Below, piece by piece: positions 1 to 6,078 of a stretch of DNA of 7,958 nucleotides. Made by a program: the position numbers and the translations under genes. Every line of letters starts with the position of its first letter. The stretch's first letter is position 1. The notes under the pieces were generated by a model, which was given only the letters and a program-made list of their open reading frames with translations, made no database searches and had not been told where the DNA came from. Origin of the DNA: Fidelibacterota bacterium (GTDB lineage: Bacteria > Fidelibacterota > Fidelibacteria > Fidelibacterales > Fidelibacteraceae); contig JAFGVT010000089.1 in the NCBI GenBank assembly GCA_016937825.1, positions 1 through 7,958 of the forward strand, given 5' to 3'.

Positions 1-395
1 AAGGTGCCGCTGCTTTCCAGAAGATCGATCGCCCGGCTTCGTGTTTCCACCTCCGAACCTCGGTCAAGGACCGTGACCCGGAAGCCGGCAAGCTGCAGCA
101 CATGCGCCGCAAAGAAACCCGCGGGACCGCTGCCGACAACCATCACATTTTCATTGCGTTTTTGACAGGGAATTTTCAGCGGATCCGCCGCCGGATAGGG
201 GTCCCCCGGAAAATGCGGCGATGAAACGATCAGGTTCAGCAGCCAGTGAATATGGTTTTTCTTGCGGGCATCCAGCCCTTTTCGTTCTATCTGAAAGGAA
301 AAATCGCTTATTTTCAATTGCCGCTGAACGGCTTGCCGGATAGCGTCTCCGGAATGATCCGTCGGAAGTTTTATTTGCAGGGATCGGTAACCCAT
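1..395 (-). CDS. FAD-dependent dehydrogenase (COG2509 type), N-terminal part, runs off left edge
   Basis: I translated this by hand on the minus strand. The first 131 residues are visible; the C-terminus lies outside the window. Residues 1-80 match the small N-terminal domain that precedes the dinucleotide fold in COG2509 proteins, including the short motif DARKK at 42-46. A Rossmann FAD-binding motif, VVGSGPAGFFAA, follows at 86-97, and the acidic end of strand beta-2 is at VTVLDRG (107-113). The family consists of soluble flavoproteins annotated as NAD(FAD)-utilising dehydrogenases, with no settled substrate. The ATG at 395 is the only usable start: an in-frame TAA lies seven codons upstream and no GTG or TTG falls between. 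There is no strong Shine-Dalgarno sequence. The gene has the same orientation as the long operon to its right but is separated from it by the AT-rich ATPase segment. Family assignment is fairly sure; the reaction is unknown. Confidence 0.85.
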   Translation of the reverse strand, partial: MGYRSLQIKLPTDHSGDAIRQAVQRQLKISDFSFQIERKGLDARKKNHIHWLLNLIVSSPHFPGDPYPAADPLKIPCQKRNENVMVVGSGPAGFFAAHVLQLAGFRVTVLDRGSEVETRSRAIDLLESSGT

Positions 396-691
396 GGTAA
401 AGACAACCTGATATTTTTATGCAGGAAATTTACGACCCTGCCGCCGGATTCACAATCTAAAAGGAGGCAAGCGAAGTCAAGCAAACCGATATGATTTTAA
501 AGGAATCAAATGCCGATAAAAATACATCTGCATTCGAAAAGTTTTATGCATATGACTTCTTTATGACCATTCGCATTCTTTATCAAATTCAATAATTATT
601 GAGTCGCTTATGCCGCCCCGGGTGATTTTATACAAGCTATTATCATGGCGTTCTAAAAAGTATTACCCATATCCCGACACATGCCATACGA
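396..691. other. Intergenic region between the ATPase gene and the FAD dehydrogenase gene
   Basis: This AT-rich gap of 296 bases lies between two minus-strand genes. I see no convincing gene on either strand: the short plus-strand open frames do not resemble proteins I know. No clear rho-independent terminator follows the ATPase stop codon. A weak minus-strand promoter candidate for the FAD gene is TTGACT at 475-480 with TAGATT 15 bp downstream. The short spacer makes it doubtful. The region also holds a 14-bp perfect palindrome (589-602) and a 9-bp match, GCTATTATC at 636-644, to the repeat units found upstream of the ATPase gene. Confidence 0.5.
589..602. repeat. 14-bp perfect palindrome
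   Basis: TCAATAATTATTGA equals its own reverse complement. It sits in the AT-rich gap downstream of the ATPase gene. It could be a dimeric regulator site or chance in AT-rich DNA. It has no loop, so it is not a terminator hairpin. Confidence 0.4.
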
Positions 692-2017
692 TTACCGACC
701 ACTGGCTTCAGGCTTCATCAAATATTCTATCGCATAGAGCGGAAGTTCAAGAATGTCCTGTTTGTCATTGTACATGGCTTGAGAGATTTTTACGGCAAGA
801 TCCGGATGATAAGCATCCCGATATAGCTTCATGCTTTTCATGCGGCCCGTGGGGCCGGATTTGACTTCTACCGGAATTATGCGGCCGTTCCTTTGGATCA
901 GATAATCGATCTCGGCATGACTGTTTTTCTCTTCCCGCGCCCAATAGTATAGTCCGTCTTTATAATGCGGTGAAGCGTAAGCCATCAGTTCCTGGCCGAC
1001 AAATTGCTCAGCTAAGGCGCCTTTGTAAATATCGGTCAGGTTCTCGCCGAGCACGAGCTCGTCACGGATCCCGTTGATTGCGTGCATCAAACCAATATCC
1101 AGAAAGATCACTTTAAAATACCGGTCATTCGCATGACTTTCCAGCGGGATCCCGGCCCCGCCGGATTTTCTTACACGATAAAGGATGCCGGCGGTTTCAA
1201 GAAGAAGGAGGGCTTCTTTTAACTCACGGGATTTGGTATCGGGGTCAACCTTTGAGTAAACGAATTTATTGCCGACCCCTGCAGGAACCGATGAAAAAAT
1301 CTTGCGCAGATGCTTGAATTTTACCTGTGAAGCGTATTTGGCAAAATCATCCCGGTAGGTGTCGACAATCGATCGTTGGATCATTTGGCATTGATTCAAA
1401 TCCCGATTTTTAAGATAGGCATCGACAACTTCGGGCATCCCCCCCAAAATGTAATACAGTCTTAGCTGTTCAATCAATTTGTCGTGTACGGATTGAGAGA
1501 TATTTTGAAGGTTCCCGGTCCGGAGGATATGCGATCGAAGTTGAAAGAATCCGGAAGCATGAAGAAATTCGGCAAAAGACAGCGGATACATATACAGATA
1601 TTGTATGCGGCCCACCGGAATATTCAAATTCTCAGCAGATAAGGTAAATTCAAGTAAAGAACCCGCTCCGATAATATGAAGTTCAGGCAGTTCCTCATAA
1701 AAGTATCGAAGCGAAACAATGGCTTGAGGACATTCCTGTATCTCATCAAGAAACAGAAGGGATCGTCCGGGAATGATCCTTTTTTTTGTTAATAATCCGA
1801 TTTGCTCAATAATTTGATTTGGGTCATTGACATTGAAAATATTTTTAAACTCGGGATTTCTTTCAAAATTGATCGTGACCGAATTATAAAAAGAGCGTGC
1901 AAAATCTTCAATTATAAATGTTTTACCTGTCTGACGCGCACCTCTTACCAATAAGGGCTTACGGGCTGCATTGTCCTTCCATTCGGACAATGTTTTTTGA
2001 ATCGTTCTTTGTATCAT
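692..2017 (-). CDS. AAA-type ATPase with DUF4143 / PD-(D/E)XK-like C-terminus
   Basis: The 441-residue protein has the layout of the widespread bacterial and archaeal AAA plus DUF4143 family. Numbered from the ATG at 2017: Walker A GARQTGKT is at 26-33, Walker B LLFLDE at 87-92 and a sensor-like strand IIGAGSLLEF at 115-124. A helical linker with the family motif ILGGMPEVVDAYL is near 190-202. The C-terminal part carries EID at 369-371 and VEVK at 383-386, the D...ExK pattern of PD-(D/E)XK nuclease folds. It appears full length and intact. The cellular role of the family is unsettled; a mobile or defence-related function is often guessed. I chose ATG 2017 because GAGG lies 5 nt upstream; an in-frame GTG at 2023 is possible but falls inside that ribosome site. 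The gene is AT-richer than its neighbours, stands alone, and has a phased repeat array directly upstream, all consistent with horizontal acquisition. Confidence 0.93.
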   Translation of the reverse strand: MIQRTIQKTLSEWKDNAARKPLLVRGARQTGKTFIIEDFARSFYNSVTINFERNPEFKNIFNVNDPNQIIEQIGLLTKKRIIPGRSLLFLDEIQECPQAIVSLRYFYEELPELHIIGAGSLLEFTLSAENLNIPVGRIQYLYMYPLSFAEFLHASGFFQLRSHILRTGNLQNISQSVHDKLIEQLRLYYILGGMPEVVDAYLKNRDLNQCQMIQRSIVDTYRDDFAKYASQVKFKHLRKIFSSVPAGVGNKFVYSKVDPDTKSRELKEALLLLETAGILYRVRKSGGAGIPLESHANDRYFKVIFLDIGLMHAINGIRDELVLGENLTDIYKGALAEQFVGQELMAYASPHYKDGLYYWAREEKNSHAEIDYLIQRNGRIIPVEVKSGPTGRMKSMKLYRDAYHPDLAVKISQAMYNDKQDILELPLYAIEYLMKPEASGR

Positions 2018-2020
2018 AAA

Positions 2021-2026
2021 CACCTC
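2021..2026 (-). promoter_or_regulatory. Ribosome binding site that sets the ATPase start
   Basis: On the minus strand GAGGTG precedes the ATG at 2017, with 5 nt between GAGG and the ATG. The upstream in-frame GTG (2023-2021) is itself part of this site, so the ATG is the better start. Confidence 0.55.
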
Positions 2027-2034
2027 ATCCCACT

Positions 2035-2158
2035 ATGGCTATTATCCAGGGATAATATGCATCATAAATGGCTAAAATCCAATGATAATATTTAATAATC
2101 GTGTATAATAACCAAGGTATGTATGTAATGACAGGGCTATTATCCATGTCTATTGGTG
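2035..2158. repeat. Four-copy direct repeat array with a 32-33 bp period upstream of the ATPase gene
   Basis: Four units of about 26 bp begin at 2035, 2068, 2101 and 2133 and share a central CCA at 2046, 2079, 2112 and 2144, giving steps of 33, 33 and 32 bp. Unit 1 begins ATGGCTATTATCCA and continues GGGATAATATGC. Unit 2 matches it at 20 of 26 positions, unit 3 at 15 and unit 4 at 17. The period is close to three helical turns, so bound proteins would line up on one face of the DNA. Unit 1 ends 18 bp before the ATPase ATG, so the array overlaps the likely promoter and leader of that gene. The arrangement suits an operator array or iteron-like binding site. It is not a CRISPR: the units are too degenerate and the 6-7 bp gaps too short. 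What binds it is unknown. Confidence 0.65.
2040..2057. repeat. Perfect 8-bp inverted repeat within array unit 1
   Basis: TATTATCC, two bases, then GGATAATA. This dyad lies at the core of the first array unit, 23 bp from the ATPase ATG, and is the most symmetric copy. Unit 2 keeps the right half (GATAATA) and unit 4 the left half (TATTATCC). It looks like a dimeric regulator site and could mediate repression of the ATPase gene. Confidence 0.55.
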
Positions 2159-2239
2159 AACAATGATAGCTATGAAGAAAAAATTGAAAAGGCAATTGGA
2201 AATCAGCGATCGCTTGTCAACAGTCTCTGCCCCCGCCTT
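2159..2239. other. AT-rich to GC-rich junction with a possible gene remnant
   Basis: Composition changes abruptly near 2226. The last AT-rich stretch reads on the plus strand (from 2153) as an open frame of about 24 codons, SYEEKIEKAIGNQRSLV in its core, with AT-rich codons. After that the frame runs antisense through the EFR1 gene and makes no sense. A second plus frame from the ATG at 2162 ends at 2260. Neither has a clear ribosome site. The region also holds the perfect palindrome AGCGATCGCT (2205-2214). This may be the broken end of an acquired segment or merely non-coding DNA; I cannot assign a function. Confidence 0.3.
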
Positions 2240-3007
2240 TTACTCCCAGGGCCCGTGGTAACGTGGAAATGCTTCGGGGTCCGCGTAAACACCGCTGATC
2301 GTGACCGCCTGAACGGGACAATGATTGTAGCAGCGCATGCAGGCCGTACAGGTGGCGTGAAAGGAAAAGACGCCGTCCCGGTCTTCGATGGAATGCGTCG
2401 GACATTCCCGTACGCACAGACCGCAGCGGGTGCAGCGGTCCTGATCCGCGCCGAGCGTCCGGTAAAAAGTTTGAAGTCTTTCATGAAAATGCTTCCGGAC
2501 GCCGATCCCCGCCAGCAACTGGGGACCGATCCCCTCGATCTTCCGCCGGCCGCTCAGGATCGATGCGGCGATCTTGCCGATCCGGGTCTCCAGACGCGCT
2601 TTGGCTTCCAAACGCTTTCGGAGCGGTTTGACAGATGTTTTCATCTCGGGGGTGGTGATGTTATTGAACATCCTGACATGATAGTAGGCGTCCACGGACC
2701 TGCCGAGAGCTTTCTTTTCGGCAAAATAGCCAAGAGCGTCGACATATCCGAAGGTGGTGATCACGGAAACGTGACGGTCCCCCGAAAGTAGCGTCTGGAC
2801 CTTTTCGATCACGATCCGGGGAACGTGTGCGCCGTAAACGGGATGGGCGAGAAGATAACGGTCGTAGCGTTTTTCGAGCGTGAAGGCATCCTCGAGTGAG
2901 AACAGGTCGACCTCGGCGCCGCCGTCCCTCAGCCGGGACGCAAGCATCCCGGAGAGCCAGCGCGTATTGCCGGTGCCGCTGAAACAGAACAGAGCAAAGG
3001 TTGTCAT
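2240..3007 (-). CDS. EFR1-type flavodoxin-ferredoxin electron transfer protein
   Basis: The 255-residue protein joins an N-terminal flavodoxin-like domain to a C-terminal two-cluster ferredoxin. The FMN phosphate loop is SGTGNTRW at 10-17. A second flavodoxin feature, HPVYGAHVP, is at 55-63. Cysteines 192, 195, 198, 202 and 220, 223, 226, 230 form two CxxCxxCxxxC sets followed by P, each expected to bind a [4Fe-4S] cluster. This architecture is the EFR1 family, found mainly in anaerobes, where it is thought to shuttle low-potential electrons; partners are usually unknown. The open frame extends to 3133, but the start at 3007 is preferred because of its ribosome site and because the longer form would overlap mtaB. 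It lies 62 nt downstream of mtaB on the same strand. It might supply electrons to that radical-SAM enzyme, which is inference from position only. Confidence 0.92.
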   Translation of the reverse strand: MTTFALFCFSGTGNTRWLSGMLASRLRDGGAEVDLFSLEDAFTLEKRYDRYLLAHPVYGAHVPRIVIEKVQTLLSGDRHVSVITTFGYVDALGYFAEKKALGRSVDAYYHVRMFNNITTPEMKTSVKPLRKRLEAKARLETRIGKIAASILSGRRKIEGIGPQLLAGIGVRKHFHERLQTFYRTLGADQDRCTRCGLCVRECPTHSIEDRDGVFSFHATCTACMRCYNHCPVQAVTISGVYADPEAFPRYHGPWE

Positions 3008-3013
3008 ATGCTT

Positions 3014-3018
3014 CTCCC
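3014..3018 (-). promoter_or_regulatory. Ribosome binding site of the EFR1-type gene
   Basis: GGGAG on the minus strand lies 6 nt before the ATG at 3007. It decides the start over the upstream in-frame codon at 3133. It is the clearest Shine-Dalgarno sequence in the operon, so this last gene initiates independently. Confidence 0.7.
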
Positions 3019-3069
3019 GGTTAAAGGAAGTCTGCGTAAGCCGTCGGGGCGGGGTTCGGGGGCAAACCG

Positions 3070-4353
3070 TTATCCGTTTTCGGACGGCAGATGGTCCGCC
3101 TGCAGGACCAGCGTTGAGATCGTATTGCGCCAAGCGGGTTCACCCGGTGCGCTTACATGAAGATAATGCGGTGTCAGGCCGTAACAGAGCCCCTCTTCGC
3201 AGCGTTCCCACAATACCGGCTGGGCGGTACCGAAAAATCGTGACGCATAGGTTTGGCGAAGATTTCGGTCCGTATCTTCCAGGATCGCCGCCCGGGCCTT
3301 CCGTCCCGCTTCGGGAACCTGTTTCGGCAGGGTTGCCGCGGGCGTTCCATGGCGCGCGGAAAAGCGGAACACATGCAGATAGGAAAATTCCATATCGCTG
3401 ATATAGTCCAGGGCTTCACGGAACAGCGCGTCATTTTCGCCGGGGAAACCGACGATGACATCGGTGCCGATGGAGGCATCGGGAATATATTTCCGGATCG
3501 TTTCCATTTTTTGTGTAAAATCGGCCGTGAGGTATTTTCGGTTCATGGCTTTCAGGATCGTATCGGACCCGGATTGCAGGGAAAGATGAAAATGCGGCAT
3601 GATCTTTTCTGACGCCGCGGCATGGCGGATCAGTTCATCGGAAAGCGTATTCATTTCAATGGATGAAATGCGGATGCGCTCGAGCCCGTCGATCGTTTCA
3701 AGCGCCCGGGCAACATCGATCAGGCGCTTGCCCTGATCCTGATAGGCGCCGATATCGATGCCGCTCAGGACAATCTCTTTGTAGCCGGCCGCGGCCAGAC
3801 GTTTCGCTTCACTGACCGTGTTCCCGAACTCCCGGCTAACGGGGTTTCCCCGGGCGTAGGGAACAATACAATAGGTGCAGAAATTGCTGCAGCCTTCCTG
3901 TATCTTAAGAAAAGCCCGGGTGCGGTCGGTGGCCGCAATAAAGGAGGATGCGATCCGGTCCCGGTTGTTCACGGGTGAAACGCGTACTTCTTGGAGGCCT
4001 TCCCGCCGGAAATCGTCGATCGCCGCGAAGAGGTCGAATTTATCCCGGGTCCCGAGCACGATATCGACCCCCTCGATCTCCGCCGATTTTCCCGGGTTGA
4101 TCTGGGGAAAGCAGCCGGCAAGGACGAGAATGCCGTCCGGCGACAAGCGTTTTGCCTGATACAGGGCCTGGCGGGTCTTGCGGTCCGCCCGGTTGGTCAG
4201 GGTACAGGAATTGATCACCGTGACATCCGCGGGCTCCTCGAAGGGGACGATCGTATAGCCGTTTTTTTCCGCTTCATTGCCCAGGGCGGCGGTCTCCGCC
4301 TGGTTCAGCTTGCACCCGAGGGTGTAGAATGATATGTGTAAAGGTTTTGTCAT
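3070..4353 (-). CDS. mtaB: tRNA N6-threonylcarbamoyladenosine(37) methylthiotransferase MtaB
   Basis: This is a radical-SAM methylthiotransferase that converts t6A37 to ms2t6A in tRNAs reading ANN codons. The 427-residue protein has all three expected parts. The UPF0004 domain carries Cys14 (in TLGCKLNQAET), Cys50 and Cys81 for the auxiliary [4Fe-4S] cluster. The radical-SAM domain carries Cys155, Cys159 and Cys162 in GCSNFCTYCIVPYARG. A TRAM-like RNA-binding domain fills about 375-427. TLGCKLNQAET, with K where MiaB and RimO differ, favours MtaB over those paralogues, and the length is normal. The ATG at 4353 shares its A with the TAA stop of the preceding 3D gene (TAATG), a stop-restart overlap that explains the lack of a clear ribosome site. 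A start five codons upstream is possible but unlikely. Confidence 0.95.
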   Translation of the reverse strand: MTKPLHISFYTLGCKLNQAETAALGNEAEKNGYTIVPFEEPADVTVINSCTLTNRADRKTRQALYQAKRLSPDGILVLAGCFPQINPGKSAEIEGVDIVLGTRDKFDLFAAIDDFRREGLQEVRVSPVNNRDRIASSFIAATDRTRAFLKIQEGCSNFCTYCIVPYARGNPVSREFGNTVSEAKRLAAAGYKEIVLSGIDIGAYQDQGKRLIDVARALETIDGLERIRISSIEMNTLSDELIRHAAASEKIMPHFHLSLQSGSDTILKAMNRKYLTADFTQKMETIRKYIPDASIGTDVIVGFPGENDALFREALDYISDMEFSYLHVFRFSARHGTPAATLPKQVPEAGRKARAAILEDTDRNLRQTYASRFFGTAQPVLWERCEEGLCYGLTPHYLHVSAPGEPAWRNTISTLVLQADHLPSENG

Positions 4354-4838
4354 TATTTGGGCAGCCACACTTTAACTTTCATGGTCCGGTTGCCCCAGTG
4401 CATGGCACGTTCGTGATTCTTGAAGAAAACGTCGATATGCTCTCCGACGATGGAACTGCCGCGGTCTTCGACGCGGCCGTATCCGTACCCTTCAACATAC
4501 ATGATCGTTCCGACAGGGAAAAGAGAATTATCCGCCGCGATCGTTCCGCGTTTCGCCATCGCACCGCTGGCGGTCAATCCGATCAGCTTGGGTTTCCCTT
4601 TCTGCGGTCCGTAGGCATAGACCCGCTCGCCCATGCTGTTGTATTTCCAGCCGCAGCATTTGTCGCAGGCGCAGTACGCGGTGACCTGCAGGGTCACGAT
4701 CCGGGGGATCCGGGTAAAATGAGGCCGCAATTGATTTTGGAATACGGCGCACCCGTTCGTGAACGGGATCACCAGAATGATGATCATGATCAGGTAGATC
4801 CGCTGCCGGAGCAGTTTATATTTCTGTTTCTTCGTCAT
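4353..4838 (-). CDS. Membrane-anchored 3D-domain (double-psi beta-barrel) cell-wall protein
   Basis: The 161-residue protein starts with a basic N-terminus and a hydrophobic stretch at 14-26, followed by NGC at 28-30. A lipoprotein site at Cys30 is possible, but Asn before Gly is unusual for a lipobox, so an uncleaved anchor or ordinary signal peptide is equally likely. The rest is a 3D domain with the three name-giving aspartates at 103 (AADNS), 125 (VEDRG) and 136 (IDVFF), plus the typical VTAYCACDKCCGW at 52-64. Related domains occur in MltA-like and resuscitation-type enzymes that cut peptidoglycan, so a cell-wall role outside the cytoplasm is likely. The start overlaps the aconitase-like gene by 23 nt and the end overlaps mtaB by 1 nt. 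No good ribosome site is visible, in keeping with coupled translation. Confidence 0.88.
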   Translation of the reverse strand: MTKKQKYKLLRQRIYLIMIIILVIPFTNGCAVFQNQLRPHFTRIPRIVTLQVTAYCACDKCCGWKYNSMGERVYAYGPQKGKPKLIGLTASGAMAKRGTIAADNSLFPVGTIMYVEGYGYGRVEDRGSSIVGEHIDVFFKNHERAMHWGNRTMKVKVWLPK

Positions 4839-6078
4839 GCTTGGGATCGTGGTGGTGTGTCTCTTCCTGCTTGATCATGGATTCCAGTTCCAGAGGATGC
4901 GTGATCCTGCCGGTCATTGCCGCGCTGAAACAGCTCAGGGCGCCTGCAAGCATCCCGCCTGAACGCAAGATGCTTACCGAGGTTCCGAGCCGTGCGGGAT
5001 CGGAGGCTGCCGGGCGCGTCAGATTTTCCAGGAACGACGAAGGCAGCAGCTCAAAGCCGATCTCCAGAAAGATACCCGCGGTGCCCATGTCGATGAGGTC
5101 GCCCGCAACCAGCTGGGAGCCCGGCATCATGCAGGCCGTCACGGGATCGGCGACGGGCCGGTAGCGGACCATTTTCAGTCCGGCTTCAAAATCCCGGTAG
5201 CGGCAGGCGGCCTCGCCGCCGATACAGATATGGCTCACGGGAGACTGATCTTTGTCGGTAAGGTTCCCGATGCGCAGTTCCCCGTTCTCGTTCCATGCGA
5301 TCATGGGATGGATCTTCTGCAGATCGATGACGATATCATTCGTGATGTCCTCTGCAGGGAAATAGTAATTGCCCACGCCGTCGCTGCGGTCCTGCAGAAA
5401 GGCCATGACCTCCGGATCGACCTGGAACAGGATGCGTTCATGGCCGAAGTCTGCCAGGATCCGGGCGAGATTGAAACGTTCGTGAAGCGGTAGATTGGCC
5501 AGGCCTTCCCCGTGGATCTCGATCACGGTGTCCGGGTCCTCGGGAAGGGTAAAATAATTTTTGATATAAAGGGCGATATCGATCCCGCCGATCCATTCGC
5601 CGGGATTGCCCTGAAATAAAAGCGTAAAGGTGTCCGGGACCGTAATGTCCAGACTGCCGGTGTCAAGCAGCTTCCCGGCCTGTTCGGGGTCGGTACGGAG
5701 CACCAGGGTCCCCAGCACGCCGAGTTCCGCAAGGTTCCTGTCCGTTGTGACCAGAATGCTCCCGGGAAGCGCAAATCCGTCTTCGGCGGCGACCAGGGCC
5801 GGCATGCCGGTCCGGCCGGCGGGATAATACGTCGCGCCGCGTTTCCGGAAAACGGAGATCTGCCCGGGATCGGGTACGATGGCCGGGGGCATATGGTTGC
5901 TGATGATCAGCGTGCTGACGGCGCAGTGATCTCCGGACATCGCTTTACCGGTCTCTTTCAGGGTCAGCGGATCAAGGACAACATGGTCCGGCGAGATCCG
6001 CAGGCTGTCCGCCGCCTGTATCCCTTCCACTGCTGCGGCGGTTTTCAATAATTGATGTAGCATGGAAGATGCGCTCAT
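4816..6078 (-). CDS. Degenerate aconitase/isopropylmalate dehydratase large-subunit homologue, probably non-catalytic
   Basis: The 420-residue protein follows the aconitase/LeuC/homoaconitase large-subunit fold along its whole length. Landmarks include NHMPP (61-65), LPGSILVTTDRNLAELGVLG (104-123), EIHGEGLANLPLHERF (187-202), MPGSQLV (318-324) and the C-terminal SAAMTGRITHP (385-395). By eye the key residues are changed. The DSHT motif reads DRNL at 113-116. The first cluster cysteine (IGSCTN) becomes IGGEAA at 286-291. The Cys pair near GCxxC becomes PSSFL at 346-350. The NRNFEGR motif reads VSILRSG at 368-374. A [4Fe-4S] dehydratase is therefore not expected, and no small (swivel) subunit gene is nearby. 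The tail is rich in His and acidic residues (HHHDPKHDEE, 408-417). The ATG overlaps the previous gene's stop as ATGA. A binding, sensing or scaffold role is possible; the function is unknown. Confidence 0.82.
   Translation of the reverse strand: MSASSMLHQLLKTAAAVEGIQAADSLRISPDHVVLDPLTLKETGKAMSGDHCAVSTLIISNHMPPAIVPDPGQISVFRKRGATYYPAGRTGMPALVAAEDGFALPGSILVTTDRNLAELGVLGTLVLRTDPEQAGKLLDTGSLDITVPDTFTLLFQGNPGEWIGGIDIALYIKNYFTLPEDPDTVIEIHGEGLANLPLHERFNLARILADFGHERILFQVDPEVMAFLQDRSDGVGNYYFPAEDITNDIVIDLQKIHPMIAWNENGELRIGNLTDKDQSPVSHICIGGEAACRYRDFEAGLKMVRYRPVADPVTACMMPGSQLVAGDLIDMGTAGIFLEIGFELLPSSFLENLTRPAASDPARLGTSVSILRSGGMLAGALSCFSAAMTGRITHPLELESMIKQEETHHHDPKHDEETEI

Noticed and set aside
692..2017. 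Complete anti-phage defence system around the ATPase
   Set aside because: No second defence gene, methylase or toxin partner is present; the neighbours are redox and housekeeping genes. A single-gene role cannot be excluded but is not shown.
2035..2158. CRISPR array reading of the repeats
   Set aside because: Units are degenerate (15-20 of 26 matches to unit 1) and gaps are only 6-7 bp, so there are no spacers; no cas genes are present.
2205..2214. AGCGATCGCT palindrome as terminator of the EFR1 gene
   Set aside because: A loopless 10-bp palindrome cannot form a stable hairpin, and the T-rich stretch lies well beyond it.
2153..2791. 212-codon plus-strand open frame
   Set aside because: Beyond about 2226 it is antisense to the EFR1 gene, whose flavodoxin and ferredoxin motifs are unmistakable.
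3008..3133. Upstream extension of the EFR1-type gene to 3133
   Set aside because: It would overlap the end of mtaB by 64 nt and add a stretch unrelated to flavodoxins, whereas the ATG at 3007 has GGGAG 6 nt upstream and starts the flavodoxin strand.
4329..4874. 181-codon plus-strand open frame
   Set aside because: Shadow of the 3D-domain gene on the opposite strand; no family motif and no ribosome site.
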